NCBI GenBank assembly: GCA_041874725.1 | Contig: CP097466.1 | Span: forward strand, 558,001 to 622,000 | Source of the DNA: Duganella sp. BuS-21 | Lineage (GTDB): Bacteria; Pseudomonadota; Gammaproteobacteria; Burkholderiales; Burkholderiaceae_D | Direction: 5' to 3' | DNA length: 64,000 nucleotides | Shown here: positions 19,055 to 27,070 of the stretch, in pieces | How positions within the stretch are numbered: the stretch's first letter is position 1 | Layout: each line of letters starts with the position of its first letter | Notes under the pieces: generated by a model | The model's input: the letters and a program-made list of their open reading frames with translations, nothing else | Told to the model about the DNA's origin: nothing | Databases searched by the model: none | Program-made: the position numbers and the translations under genes

Positions 19055-20782
19055 CTAGTGGTGCTTGTCCTGTTTCTGCGCTAGGCCGGACAGCACGTAC
19101 GCCGTCATGCCCTTGGCCAGTTCCTGCTCGCCCATGAAGATTTCGCCGGCGCGCTCGTTGCGCAGCAGTTCCGCTTCTTCATCGCTGTGGGTGCGCACCA
19201 CCGTCTTGATGTTCGGGTTGAGCGCGCGCGCCGTTTCGATCATGGCGCGCACGTGGAAGGTATCCGGCGTGGCGATCACCAGCATCGCCGCATGGGCGAT
19301 GTGCGCCTGGATCAGCACCGCCGGCTCGCCGGCGTTGCCGGCCACCGCATTGATGCCGTCCCTGCGCAACTGGTCGACCACTTCGCGGTTCTGCTCCGCC
19401 ACCACGAAGGGGATGCCCTTCTCTTTCAGCGCTGCCGCGATGCGGCGGCCCACGCGGCCATAGCCGACCAGCACCACCTGTCCGCGCAGGTGCTCGTGCG
19501 GCACCGAGATCGGCAGCTCGGCCAGCGGATCGGCGGGACGTTCGAATTTTGCGGCCAGCGCGGTGTTTTTACCGAGCCAGCGCTCCAGCGGCTTGGTCAC
19601 GCGGAACACCACGGGATTGAGCGCGATGGAGATGATGGCGCCGGCCAGGATCAGGCTCTGGCCTTCCACCGGCATCAGCTTGAGCGACAGGCCGAGCGCC
19701 GCCAGGATGAAGGAGAACTCGCCGATCTGCGCCAGGCTGGCGGACACCATCAGCGCGGTCTTGGCCGGGTAGCGCAGCACCAGTACCAGCAGGAAGGCCG
19801 CCACCGATTTGCCGATCACGATAATCGCCACCACCGCCAGCAGTTTGAGCGGCTGCTCGACCAGGATGGAAGGCTCGAACAGCATGCCGACCGAAACGAA
19901 GAACAGCACCGCAAACGCATCACGCAGCGGCAGCGATTCCTCGGCGGCGCGGTGCGCCAATTCGGATTCGCGCAGCACCATGCCGGCAAAGAAGGAGCCC
20001 AGCGCAAACGACACGCCGAAGTAGTGGGTGGAGGCGTAGGCGATGCCGACGGCGGCGGCGATCACGCACAACGTGAACAGCTCGCGCGAACCGGTGCGCG
20101 CCACCTGCCATAGCATCCAGGGGAACAGCTTGCGGCCAACCACCAGCATCAGCACGATGAAGGCGCCGACCTGGCCCAGCGTGATGGCCAGGGTTTTCCA
20201 CAGGTTGACGTCTTCCGGTGCGATCGGTGCGCCGTGGCCGTCGACGGCGATGCCGCCGAGCGAGCCGGCCAGCGCCGGCAGCAGCACCAGCACCAGCACG
20301 GTGACCAGGTCTTCCACCACCAGCCAGCCGACCGCGATGCGGCCGTTGAAGCTATCCAGTATGCCGCGCTCCTCCAGCGCGCGCAGCAGCACCACGGTGC
20401 TGGCCACCGACAGCGCCAGGCCGAATACCAGCCCGCCGCCGATGGTCCAGCCCCAGTAGTGGGCCAGCACCATGCCGAGGGCGGTGGCGACGGCGATCTG
20501 CAGTACAGCACCGGGCAGCGCCACTTTGCGCACGGCCCACAGGTCGTCGAGGGAGAAGTGCAGGCCGACGCCGAACATCATCAGCATCACGCCGATTTCG
20601 GCCAACTGGCCGGCCAGTGCGGTATCCGCCACGAAGCCCGGCGTGGCCGGGCCGATGATGATGCCCGCAGCGAGATAACCCACCAGCGCCGGTAGTCTGA
20701 GGCGCGTTGCAAGATAGCCGAACAGGAGACCGGCTCCCAGTGCGGCGGCGATAGTGGTGATCAGGCTGATGTTATGGGGCAT
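19055..20782 (-). CDS. CPA2 family cation:proton antiporter with TrkA-N domain
   Basis: A 575-residue inner-membrane transporter of the YbaL/KefB type: about 12 predicted helices (1-385) with the conserved GYLAAGIIIGP and ALSVASTVVLLRALEE segments. A cytosolic NAD-binding RCK/TrkA-N domain (about 405-530, GQVVLVGYGRVGRRIA) follows. It probably mediates K+ or Na+/H+ exchange. ATG 20782 (MPHNISLITTIAAAL) is preferred; an in-frame ATG at 20803 adds seven polar residues. It is convergent with fadH (4-bp gap). Confidence 0.93.
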   Translation of the reverse strand: MPHNISLITTIAAALGAGLLFGYLATRLRLPALVGYLAAGIIIGPATPGFVADTALAGQLAEIGVMLMMFGVGLHFSLDDLWAVRKVALPGAVLQIAVATALGMVLAHYWGWTIGGGLVFGLALSVASTVVLLRALEERGILDSFNGRIAVGWLVVEDLVTVLVLVLLPALAGSLGGIAVDGHGAPIAPEDVNLWKTLAITLGQVGAFIVLMLVVGRKLFPWMLWQVARTGSRELFTLCVIAAAVGIAYASTHYFGVSFALGSFFAGMVLRESELAHRAAEESLPLRDAFAVLFFVSVGMLFEPSILVEQPLKLLAVVAIIVIGKSVAAFLLVLVLRYPAKTALMVSASLAQIGEFSFILAALGLSLKLMPVEGQSLILAGAIISIALNPVVFRVTKPLERWLGKNTALAAKFERPADPLAELPISVPHEHLRGQVVLVGYGRVGRRIAAALKEKGIPFVVAEQNREVVDQLRRDGINAVAGNAGEPAVLIQAHIAHAAMLVIATPDTFHVRAMIETARALNPNIKTVVRTHSDEEAELLRNERAGEIFMGEQELAKGMTAYVLSGLAQKQDKHH

Positions 20783-20866
20783 GCGTGGGGGGCTCCTTGG
20801 CAAAAAATCTACGGGAAACCCTCAGCGTAGCACACTCGCCCCTTGATTTTCCTTAAAGCGTCTTCC

Positions 20867-21316
20867 TTAAAGCGCCAAGGCCGCCGGCTGCATGCGCAGG
20901 GCCACGCCGAAGCGGTTGAAGGCGTTCATCAGCGCCACGGCGACCGTGACGTCGGCCAGTTCCTGTTCGCTCAGCACGGCCGAGGCATGTTGATAGTCGG
21001 CGTCCGGCACCTTGCTTTGTTCGACGCGGGTGACCACTTCCGCCCACGCCAGCGCGGCGCGTTCCTTGTCGCTGAACAGGGCGGTCGCTTCTTCCCATAC
21101 CGGCACCAGCGCTACCTTGTCGATGCGTACGCCGCTCTTCAGCAGGCTGCGCGTGTGCATGTCGATGCAGTAGGCGCAGCCGTTGATCTGCGAAACGCGC
21201 AGGTTGACCAGTTCCAGCAGCTCAACCGGCAGGGCCGAGGTCACATAATCCTTCACCGCGCCAAAGCCTTTGTAGGCGTTCGGGGCCAATTTGAATACTT
21301 CCAGACGCTTGCTCAT
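20867..21316 (-). CDS. Carboxymuconolactone decarboxylase/AhpD-like protein
   Basis: A 149-residue alkylhydroperoxidase-type protein. The redox CxxC motif with downstream His is CAYCIDMHTRSLLKSG (Cys at about 47 and 50), as in AhpD-like peroxidase families. It likely reduces peroxides or an electrophile in the cytoplasm. It lies 82 bp downstream of a MocR-type regulator on the same strand, which suggests local control. Confidence 0.93.
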   Translation of the reverse strand: MSKRLEVFKLAPNAYKGFGAVKDYVTSALPVELLELVNLRVSQINGCAYCIDMHTRSLLKSGVRIDKVALVPVWEEATALFSDKERAALAWAEVVTRVEQSKVPDADYQHASAVLSEQELADVTVAVALMNAFNRFGVALRMQPAALAL

Positions 21317-21398
21317 GATGATTTCCTTGGTGGGTTACGATGGAATCATTGTGCGCTCACATGGACTATGGCAGAAGAGCCATGAATGGTGATTTGGA

Positions 21399-22820
21399 CT
21401 AGGCCATGATTTTCAGGATGCGCCGGCCCAGCTCGTGCGCGCGCGCCGGCGTGTCGACGTTGGTGAAGGCCAGCAGCAGCGCGGAGCCGGGATGCGGCAG
21501 CACGCCGCGCTCGGACAGTGCCAGCGCCGACATGCCGTTCGCGCGCATGCGCGCCGTCAGTGCGCGGTCGGTGTGGTAGCCCTTCATGCGCAGCACCAGG
21601 TGCATGCCGCCCGGTTGCGGCTCGACCTGCATAGGCTTGCCCAGCACCGCCGTCAGGCCGTCGGCCGTGATCTGGCGACGCTCGGCGTACAGCCGACGCA
21701 TGCGCTGGATGTGGCGGGCGAAATGGCCTTCGTTCATGAAGTCGGTCACGATGGCCTGCATCAGCGTCGGCCCGCTGGCGGAGAGGATGCGGGTGACGTC
21801 CTCGAAGCGCTCCACTTGCCCCGGCGGCACCACCAGGTAGGCCAGCCGTATCGCCGGGAACAGCACCTTGCTGAAGGTGCCGGAATATAGCACGCGGCCG
21901 TCGCGGTCCAGGCTTTGCAGCGCCGGCAGCGGGCGGCTGACGTAGCGGTATTCGCCGTCGTAGTCGTCCTCCACGATCCAGGCGCCGGCTTGGGACGCCC
22001 AATCCAGCAAGGCCAGGCGGCGCGGCAGCGACAGCGATACGCACAGCGGGCTTTGGTGCGCGGATGTGACGATGGCTGCCTTGGCGCGCGGCGCGGTGGC
22101 GATGCCGTGCGAGACCATCAGGCCTTCGCTGTCCACCGATACCGGCTGCGCCTTCATGCCGGCTTGCTTGAGCAACTCGCTGGTGGGCGGATAGCCGGGA
22201 TCTTCGACCCACACGCCGTCGCCCGGCTTGAGCAGGGCGCGCGTGACCAGTTCCATGCTGTTGCGGTAGCCGTTGGTGATGAACACCTGCGACGGCGTGC
22301 AGTCTATCCCGCGCGACAGCTTCAAATACGCGGCAATGGCGATGCGCAGGTCGGGCAGGCCGGCCCATGGCGGATAGATCATGTCCTGCGGCTGGGTGGC
22401 ACGCACCGCCCGTGCCGCCAGCCGCGCCCAGACCTTGCGCGGGAACGCGTCCAATGCCGGTATGCCCATCTGGAACGGCCTGGTGGAGGAGGCGGCCTCG
22501 CCCAGGTTGTCGTGCGCCGGTGCGGGCCTTGTCGCAGGCTTGGCGGCTGCTGCCGGTGAAACCGGCGCCCGCTGCGCCAATGCCGCCGTCACCACGGTGC
22601 CGGCTTGGCCGCGCGCTTCCACGTAGCCTTCCGCCGTCAGCAGGGCGTAGGCTGATTCCACGGTGCCGCGCGCCAGGCCCAATTCCAGCGCCAGTGCGCG
22701 CGCGGCGGGGATGCGGTCGCCGGGCTGCAGCAGGCCCTCCGCGATGGCGCTGCGCAAGCGGGTGTAGATCTGGCGGTACAGCGGCTCGGCGGCGCTGGTG
22801 TCCAGCTGCAGAAAATCCAT
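21399..22820 (-). CDS. MocR-type GntR regulator with aminotransferase domain
   Basis: A 473-residue fusion of a GntR winged HTH (about 10-75, PLYRQIYTRLRSAIAEG and LGLARGTVESAYALL) to a fold-type I aminotransferase-like domain (about 115-470). The PLP-lysine is in SGTFSKVLFPAIRLAY and an EDDYDGEYRY motif is present. Such proteins sense PLP or amino compounds and regulate adjacent genes; PdxR is one member, but no pdxST is nearby. The AhpD-like gene downstream is the obvious candidate target. Confidence 0.93.
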   Translation of the reverse strand: MDFLQLDTSAAEPLYRQIYTRLRSAIAEGLLQPGDRIPAARALALELGLARGTVESAYALLTAEGYVEARGQAGTVVTAALAQRAPVSPAAAAKPATRPAPAHDNLGEAASSTRPFQMGIPALDAFPRKVWARLAARAVRATQPQDMIYPPWAGLPDLRIAIAAYLKLSRGIDCTPSQVFITNGYRNSMELVTRALLKPGDGVWVEDPGYPPTSELLKQAGMKAQPVSVDSEGLMVSHGIATAPRAKAAIVTSAHQSPLCVSLSLPRRLALLDWASQAGAWIVEDDYDGEYRYVSRPLPALQSLDRDGRVLYSGTFSKVLFPAIRLAYLVVPPGQVERFEDVTRILSASGPTLMQAIVTDFMNEGHFARHIQRMRRLYAERRQITADGLTAVLGKPMQVEPQPGGMHLVLRMKGYHTDRALTARMRANGMSALALSERGVLPHPGSALLLAFTNVDTPARAHELGRRILKIMA

Positions 22821-22876
22821 GGCCTACTCCAAAATTCATTTTATGGCTCTGGGGATTATGCCATTGTCGGCCTACG

Positions 22877-23304
22877 ATGGCGGTATGGGATAAAGAGGAA
22901 GCGGTGGCGCTGGCCGGCTATCGCTACCAGGAGAACACGGTGTACGGCCGCTTCCTGTATGTGGACGACCTGGTGTCGACGGAAGTGCATCGCTGCAGCC
23001 GCACGTGGACAGCCTGTACTCCAACACCCTGGCGCGTTTGCCGGGCGGCGCGGCGCATGCACAAGGCCCGTCGTCGCTGGCGTGGTCGGATCTGCTGATC
23101 GAGGAACTGAAGGCGGCGGACGCGGTGGTCATCGCCACGCCCGAAGGCAAGATCGGCACGCTGGCCGACCGTCCGGTCTACATCGCCATCAGCTCCGGCG
23201 GCCCCCGCACCGGCGACCGCGCGCGCCAGCCGGACTTCCTGGAACCCTACCTGCGCGCCATCCTTCCGACCATCGGCCTGAAGGATCTGCGTTTCGTCGC
23301 TTAA
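22877..23304 (+). pseudogene. Fused remnants of a GNAT acetyltransferase and an AzoR-like reductase
   Basis: From ATG 22877 one frame reads a GNAT-like fragment (ALAGYRYQENTVYGRFLYVDD, then LVSTEVHR) that stops resembling anything near 22985. A second frame, from about 22989, gives an FMN-dependent azoreductase remnant: WSDLLIEELKAADAVVIATP, then directly PVYIAISSGG and DFLEPYLRAILPTIGLKDLRFV. The central ~60 residues of AzoR, including its flavin-binding loop, are missing. The piece ends against the stop of the KAS III-like gene. It appears to be a double deletion scar without function. Confidence 0.7.
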
Positions 23305-24422
23305 ATGCGCTTGACCACCACGCAGCCGATCGAGTAGCCGGCGCCGAAGGAGCAGATGACGCCCAGTTGGCCCGGGGCCATGTCTTCGGAGTGCTTGTGG
23401 AAGGCGATCACGGAACCGGCCGACGAGGTGTTGGCGTATTCGTCCAGGATCACCGGCGCTTCGCCCGGTTCGGCGTCGCGGCCCAGCACCATGCGGCTGA
23501 TCAGCAGGTTCATGTTCAGGTTGGCCTGATGCAGCCAGAAGCGGCTGATCTGCGGCACTTCCAGGCCGGCGTTGGTGACCGTGTCCTTGATCATTTCGGC
23601 GGCCATCGGGCACACGTCCTTGAACACCTTGCGGCCCTGCTGGCGGAACAGCTTGTCGGCCTGGCCGACGCCGGCTTCGTCGAAGCGGTTGAGGAAGCCG
23701 AAGTTGTTGCGGATGTTGTTGGAGAAGCTGGTTTTCAGCTTGGTGTCGAGGATTTCCCAGCGGTGCGCGCCCTTGGCTGTGTCGGCCGCTTCGATCACGA
23801 TCGCCGTGCAGGCATCGCCGAAGATGAAGTGGCTGTCGCGGTCGCGCCAGTTCAGGTGGCCTGAGGTGATTTCCGGATTCAGCACCAGCACCGCGCGCGC
23901 CTGGCCGCTTTGCACCGCCGCCACCGCCTGCTGGATGCCAAAGGTGGCCGAGGAGCAGGCCACGTTCATGTCGAAGCCGTAGCCGTCGATGCCCAGTGCG
24001 CCTTGCACTTCCACCGCCATGGCCGGATAGCCGCGCTGCATGTTCGAGCACGCCACTAGCACCATGTCGATATCGGCGGCGGTTTTGCCTGCGCGGTCCA
24101 TGGCCTGCTGGGCGGCGGCCACGCAGATCTCGGCCTGCAGCGACAGTTCCTCGTCCGCGCGTTCAGGAATATGCGACACCATGCGCTTCGGGTCCAGAAT
24201 GCCGGCCTTCTCCATCACATAGCGCGACTTGATGCCCGAGGCCTTCTCGATGAAGGCGACGCTGGACGGCTCCAGCGCAGTGACTGTGCCTTCGGCAATG
24301 GCGCCGGCGTTGTCGGCGTTGAACAGTTCAACGTAGGCATTGAAGCACTCGACCAGTTCTTCGTTGGAGATCGACTGCGACGGCGTGTAGAGGCCGGTAC
24401 CGCTGATGACGGCTTGTTTCAT
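23301..24422 (-). CDS. Beta-ketoacyl-ACP synthase III family protein
   Basis: A 373-residue thiolase-fold condensing enzyme. The catalytic Cys156 in NVACSSATF, the His in WLHQANLN and the Asn in EYANTSSAG form the KAS III triad. It is longer than housekeeping FabH (about 320) and resembles the second type described in Pseudomonas that can prime fatty-acid synthesis from acyl-CoA; substrate is not deducible. ATG 24420-24422 is chosen; an in-frame start at 24491 adds an unrelated stretch. Not next to other fab genes. Confidence 0.9.
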   Translation of the reverse strand: MKQAVISGTGLYTPSQSISNEELVECFNAYVELFNADNAGAIAEGTVTALEPSSVAFIEKASGIKSRYVMEKAGILDPKRMVSHIPERADEELSLQAEICVAAAQQAMDRAGKTAADIDMVLVACSNMQRGYPAMAVEVQGALGIDGYGFDMNVACSSATFGIQQAVAAVQSGQARAVLVLNPEITSGHLNWRDRDSHFIFGDACTAIVIEAADTAKGAHRWEILDTKLKTSFSNNIRNNFGFLNRFDEAGVGQADKLFRQQGRKVFKDVCPMAAEMIKDTVTNAGLEVPQISRFWLHQANLNMNLLISRMVLGRDAEPGEAPVILDEYANTSSAGSVIAFHKHSEDMAPGQLGVICSFGAGYSIGCVVVKRI

Positions 24423-24512
24423 GATTAAACTTTCAAATTTGGCAATGGCTGTAGCCAGTAATGAGGCAAATTCTACACAATGACCGCACAATAGGCGAAA
24501 AAGCCGCTTAAA

Positions 24513-24538
24513 TAAAAGCGGCGCCCTTGGGCGCCGCT
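24513..24538 (-). terminator. Terminator downstream of the S41 protease gene
   Basis: AGCGGCGCCC (24517-24526) and its exact reverse complement (24529-24538) form a strong stem. On the minus strand this is followed by TTTTATT. It lies just after the end of the protease gene read leftward. Confidence 0.8.
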
Positions 24539-24559
24539 GAGTCCGTTACAGCGAAAAGC

Positions 24560-26005
24560 TTATTTTTTCGCCAGATCTTTCTTCATGCCGGTATCGACCG
24601 AGACGATCGTGGTGGCCGGCTTGGCCAGTTGCACCGGCAAGCCTTTGAGGTGGTTCAGCGCCTGTTGCAGCTGGAAGTCTTCGCCGCTGCCGTATTCCAG
24701 CGGCGTGCGTTTTTTCTCCAGCGCCACGATGCGCAGCTGTTCTTCCAGCTCGTCACGCTTGGATTTCTCGCCTTCCTGCTCGCGGTCGTTGCTCAGGTGC
24801 TTGGCCAGGTCGGCTTCGCGCGTGCGCAGCGCGTTCAGGCCGTCGCCGTCGGCGTATTCATCCACCTGCACGTCCGGCGTGATGCCCTTGGCCTGGATCG
24901 AGCGGCCGTTCGGCGTGTAGTAGCGCGCCGTGGTCAGCTTGACGGCGGTGTCGGCCGTCAGCTGGCGGATGGTTTGCACCGAGCCCTTGCCGAAGGTTTG
25001 CGTGCCGATGATCTCGGCCCGCTTGTAATCCTGCAGCGCGCCGGCGACGATTTCCGATGCCGAGGCTGAACCGGTGTTGACCAGCACTACCATCGGCACC
25101 CGCTTGATGGCGGCTGGCAGCTTGGCCAGCGCGTCGCTTTCGTTGCGCAGCGCGTAGTATTCGGGACGGCCGTAGAAGATCTGTTTCTGATCCGGCAACT
25201 GGCCGTTGGTCGAGACGATAGGCGCATCCTTGGGCAGGAAAGCCGCCGCCACGCCGATGGCGCCCTGCAGCACGCCGCCCGGATCGTTGCGCAAGTCCAG
25301 CACCAGACCCTTGATGTTCGGGTCTTGCTTGTACAGTTCGACGATCTTGGCCGTCATGTCGTCGACGGTCGGTTCCTGGAATTGCGAGATGCGCACCCAG
25401 GCGTAGCCCGGCTCGACCAGCTTGCCCTTCACGCTTTTCTGGTGGATTTCCTCGCGCGTGATGTTGAACACCAGCGGCTCGGCCTCGCCCTTGCGCAGCA
25501 CGGTCAGGCTGACTTTGCTGTTCGGCTCGCCGCGCATTTTCTTGATCGAGTCGTCCAGCGACATGCCTTTGACCGGCGTGCTGTCGAGGCGGCTGATCAG
25601 GTCGCCCGGTTTGATGCCCGCGCGCCAGGCCGGCGAATCCTCGATCGGCGCGACGATCTTGATGTAGCCGTCTTCGTTCTGGCCGATTTCAATGCCCAGG
25701 CCGACGAACTTGCCCTGCGAGCCTTCGCGCAGCTCGGCGTAGGCTTTCTTGTCCAGGTAGGCGGAATGCGGATCGAGCGATGCCACCATGCCGGAAATGG
25801 CCTCGGTCAGCAGCTTCTTGTCTTCCACGGGTTCGACGTAATCGGACTTGATGAGTCCGAACACATCGGCCAGCTGGCGCAGTTCTTCCAGCGGTAGCGG
25901 CGGGTCCATCGGCTTTTGCGCCATGGCGGAGAATTGTAGCGAGATCGCGACACCTGCCACCACGCCCAGTCCGATCAGACCGGAATTCTTTAGTTTCTTG
26001 CCCAT
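24560..26005 (-). CDS. S41 family carboxy-terminal processing protease
   Basis: A 481-residue periplasmic serine protease of the CtpA/Prc type. It has an N-terminal signal anchor (about 8-30), a PDZ domain (about 95-175, KFVGLGIEIG and GIKPGDLISRLD) and an S41 catalytic domain. The catalytic Ser lies in NTGSASASEIVAG and the Lys in GTQTFGKGSVQT. Such enzymes trim C-termini of envelope proteins. It is a single gene ending at a strong terminator. Confidence 0.94.
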   Translation of the reverse strand: MGKKLKNSGLIGLGVVAGVAISLQFSAMAQKPMDPPLPLEELRQLADVFGLIKSDYVEPVEDKKLLTEAISGMVASLDPHSAYLDKKAYAELREGSQGKFVGLGIEIGQNEDGYIKIVAPIEDSPAWRAGIKPGDLISRLDSTPVKGMSLDDSIKKMRGEPNSKVSLTVLRKGEAEPLVFNITREEIHQKSVKGKLVEPGYAWVRISQFQEPTVDDMTAKIVELYKQDPNIKGLVLDLRNDPGGVLQGAIGVAAAFLPKDAPIVSTNGQLPDQKQIFYGRPEYYALRNESDALAKLPAAIKRVPMVVLVNTGSASASEIVAGALQDYKRAEIIGTQTFGKGSVQTIRQLTADTAVKLTTARYYTPNGRSIQAKGITPDVQVDEYADGDGLNALRTREADLAKHLSNDREQEGEKSKRDELEEQLRIVALEKKRTPLEYGSGEDFQLQQALNHLKGLPVQLAKPATTIVSVDTGMKKDLAKK

Positions 26006-26361
26006 GTTTCACCTGTCTAAGCTAGCCCGCTGCGGATGTGCAGCTTGCATGAAACGAGTATAAACCTGATTTCTGGCAAACGTAGTAGCCGTCACGAAAT
26101 GATTTATACCTTTACGAGGTTTTACAACGCTTGCCGTTGACTTTCAAAGCGCGCCAATGCCCGCTTGGTGAAACGCTAAGTTTGCTGGTTTGTATGCGGT
26201 GTATCCTCGGCGTTCACGACAGTAAGTATTTGTAAGAAGACCTGTAAGCGGCAAATTCGCGTCCTACACTGAGCTTGTATTTCTCTCTACCCTGAAGTGG
26301 TTTTTCGCCAGCGCCCCAAGCGCTGGCTTTTTTTTATCTAGTGATTATCTACGGAGCAGCC
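26006..26361. other. Intergenic region with an orphan rightward terminator
   Basis: About 356 bp between the protease gene start (leftward) and a Spy-like gene (rightward). No supported reading frame. It is AT-richer than its surroundings around 26060-26280 and ends in a factor-independent terminator at 26307-26335 although no plus-strand gene lies upstream. A small RNA or an attenuated leader is possible. Confidence 0.45.
26307..26335 (+). terminator. Terminator hairpin with T-run upstream of a Spy-like gene
   Basis: GCCAGCGC (26307-26314), loop CCCAA, GCGCTGGC (26320-26327), then eight T residues. It lies 27 bp before the ATG at 26362. Confidence 0.8.
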
Positions 26362-26967
26362 ATGCGATTCTTGTCCTTCCCCCCTTCGTTCGCCTTGCGC
26401 CGCATCACTGCGGCGCTGGCTTTGTCGGCCCTGATGACGTCGGCCATCGCCGTGCCGGTGGCCGAGATGCACGCCGAGGATTATCTGCCGATGGCGGCCG
26501 AGCTGAAAAAATCGCTGAACCTGAACGCCAACCAGCAAACCCTGTGGTCGCAGACCGAGTCGCGCACCCGCAAGCTGCTGGCCGACCGCAAGGTCCGTCG
26601 CGACCGGCTGCAGGCGGCCGCGCTGGCCGGCGCCAAGGACGCCAACGCCGAACTGCGCGAGCTTGGCAAACTCATGGATGAGGAAACCACCCAGGGCGCG
26701 GCCGAAGAGAAGCAATTGCGCGAGTGGTGGCTGAGCGTCAATGACGCCCTGACCGAAGGGCAGCGCCAGGCCGTGGTGCGCCTGGTCAGCGAACAGTTGT
26801 TGCGCGTGCAGGACAACGGCGGCAGCAGCCCCCGTCCGGAACGCAAGGAAGAGGGCGGCGAGCATCGCGGCGGCAAGGGTGGACGCGGCGGCATGGGCGG
26901 CAATGGCATGGGTGTCGGCGTGGGCGCCGGCGGCGTCAACGTCAACCTTCCTGGCGGTGGCGGCTGA
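26362..26967 (+). CDS. Periplasmic Spy/CpxP-like protein with Gly-rich tail
   Basis: A 201-residue protein: signal peptide ending near SAIAVPVAE, then a mostly helical region (about 45-150) with LNLNANQQTLWSQTESRTRKLL and LTEGQRQAVVRL resembling the LTXXQ repeats of Spy/CpxP-type periplasmic chaperones or sensors. A Gly/Arg-rich low-complexity tail (about 160-201) follows. ATG 26362 is favoured over the in-frame GTG at 26341, which lies inside the terminator T-run region. Function inferred only from the helical pattern. Confidence 0.78.
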   Translation: MRFLSFPPSFALRRITAALALSALMTSAIAVPVAEMHAEDYLPMAAELKKSLNLNANQQTLWSQTESRTRKLLADRKVRRDRLQAAALAGAKDANAELRELGKLMDEETTQGAAEEKQLREWWLSVNDALTEGQRQAVVRLVSEQLLRVQDNGGSSPRPERKEEGGEHRGGKGGRGGMGGNGMGVGVGAGGVNVNLPGGGG

Positions 26968-27070
26968 GCCCTGGATTCAGTCCTTGTATCGTAAAGTAAA
27001 AAGCAGCTTGCGGTGACGGCAGGGCGGTAAAATTCCCGCTTAGACCAAGTTCCAACCATAAGGACACGCT

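Noticed and set aside
21346..22839. Second full-length frame over the MocR-type gene
   Set aside because: An overlapping frame on the same strand with Arg/Gly/Ala-rich random composition; the MocR frame has clear GntR and aminotransferase motifs.
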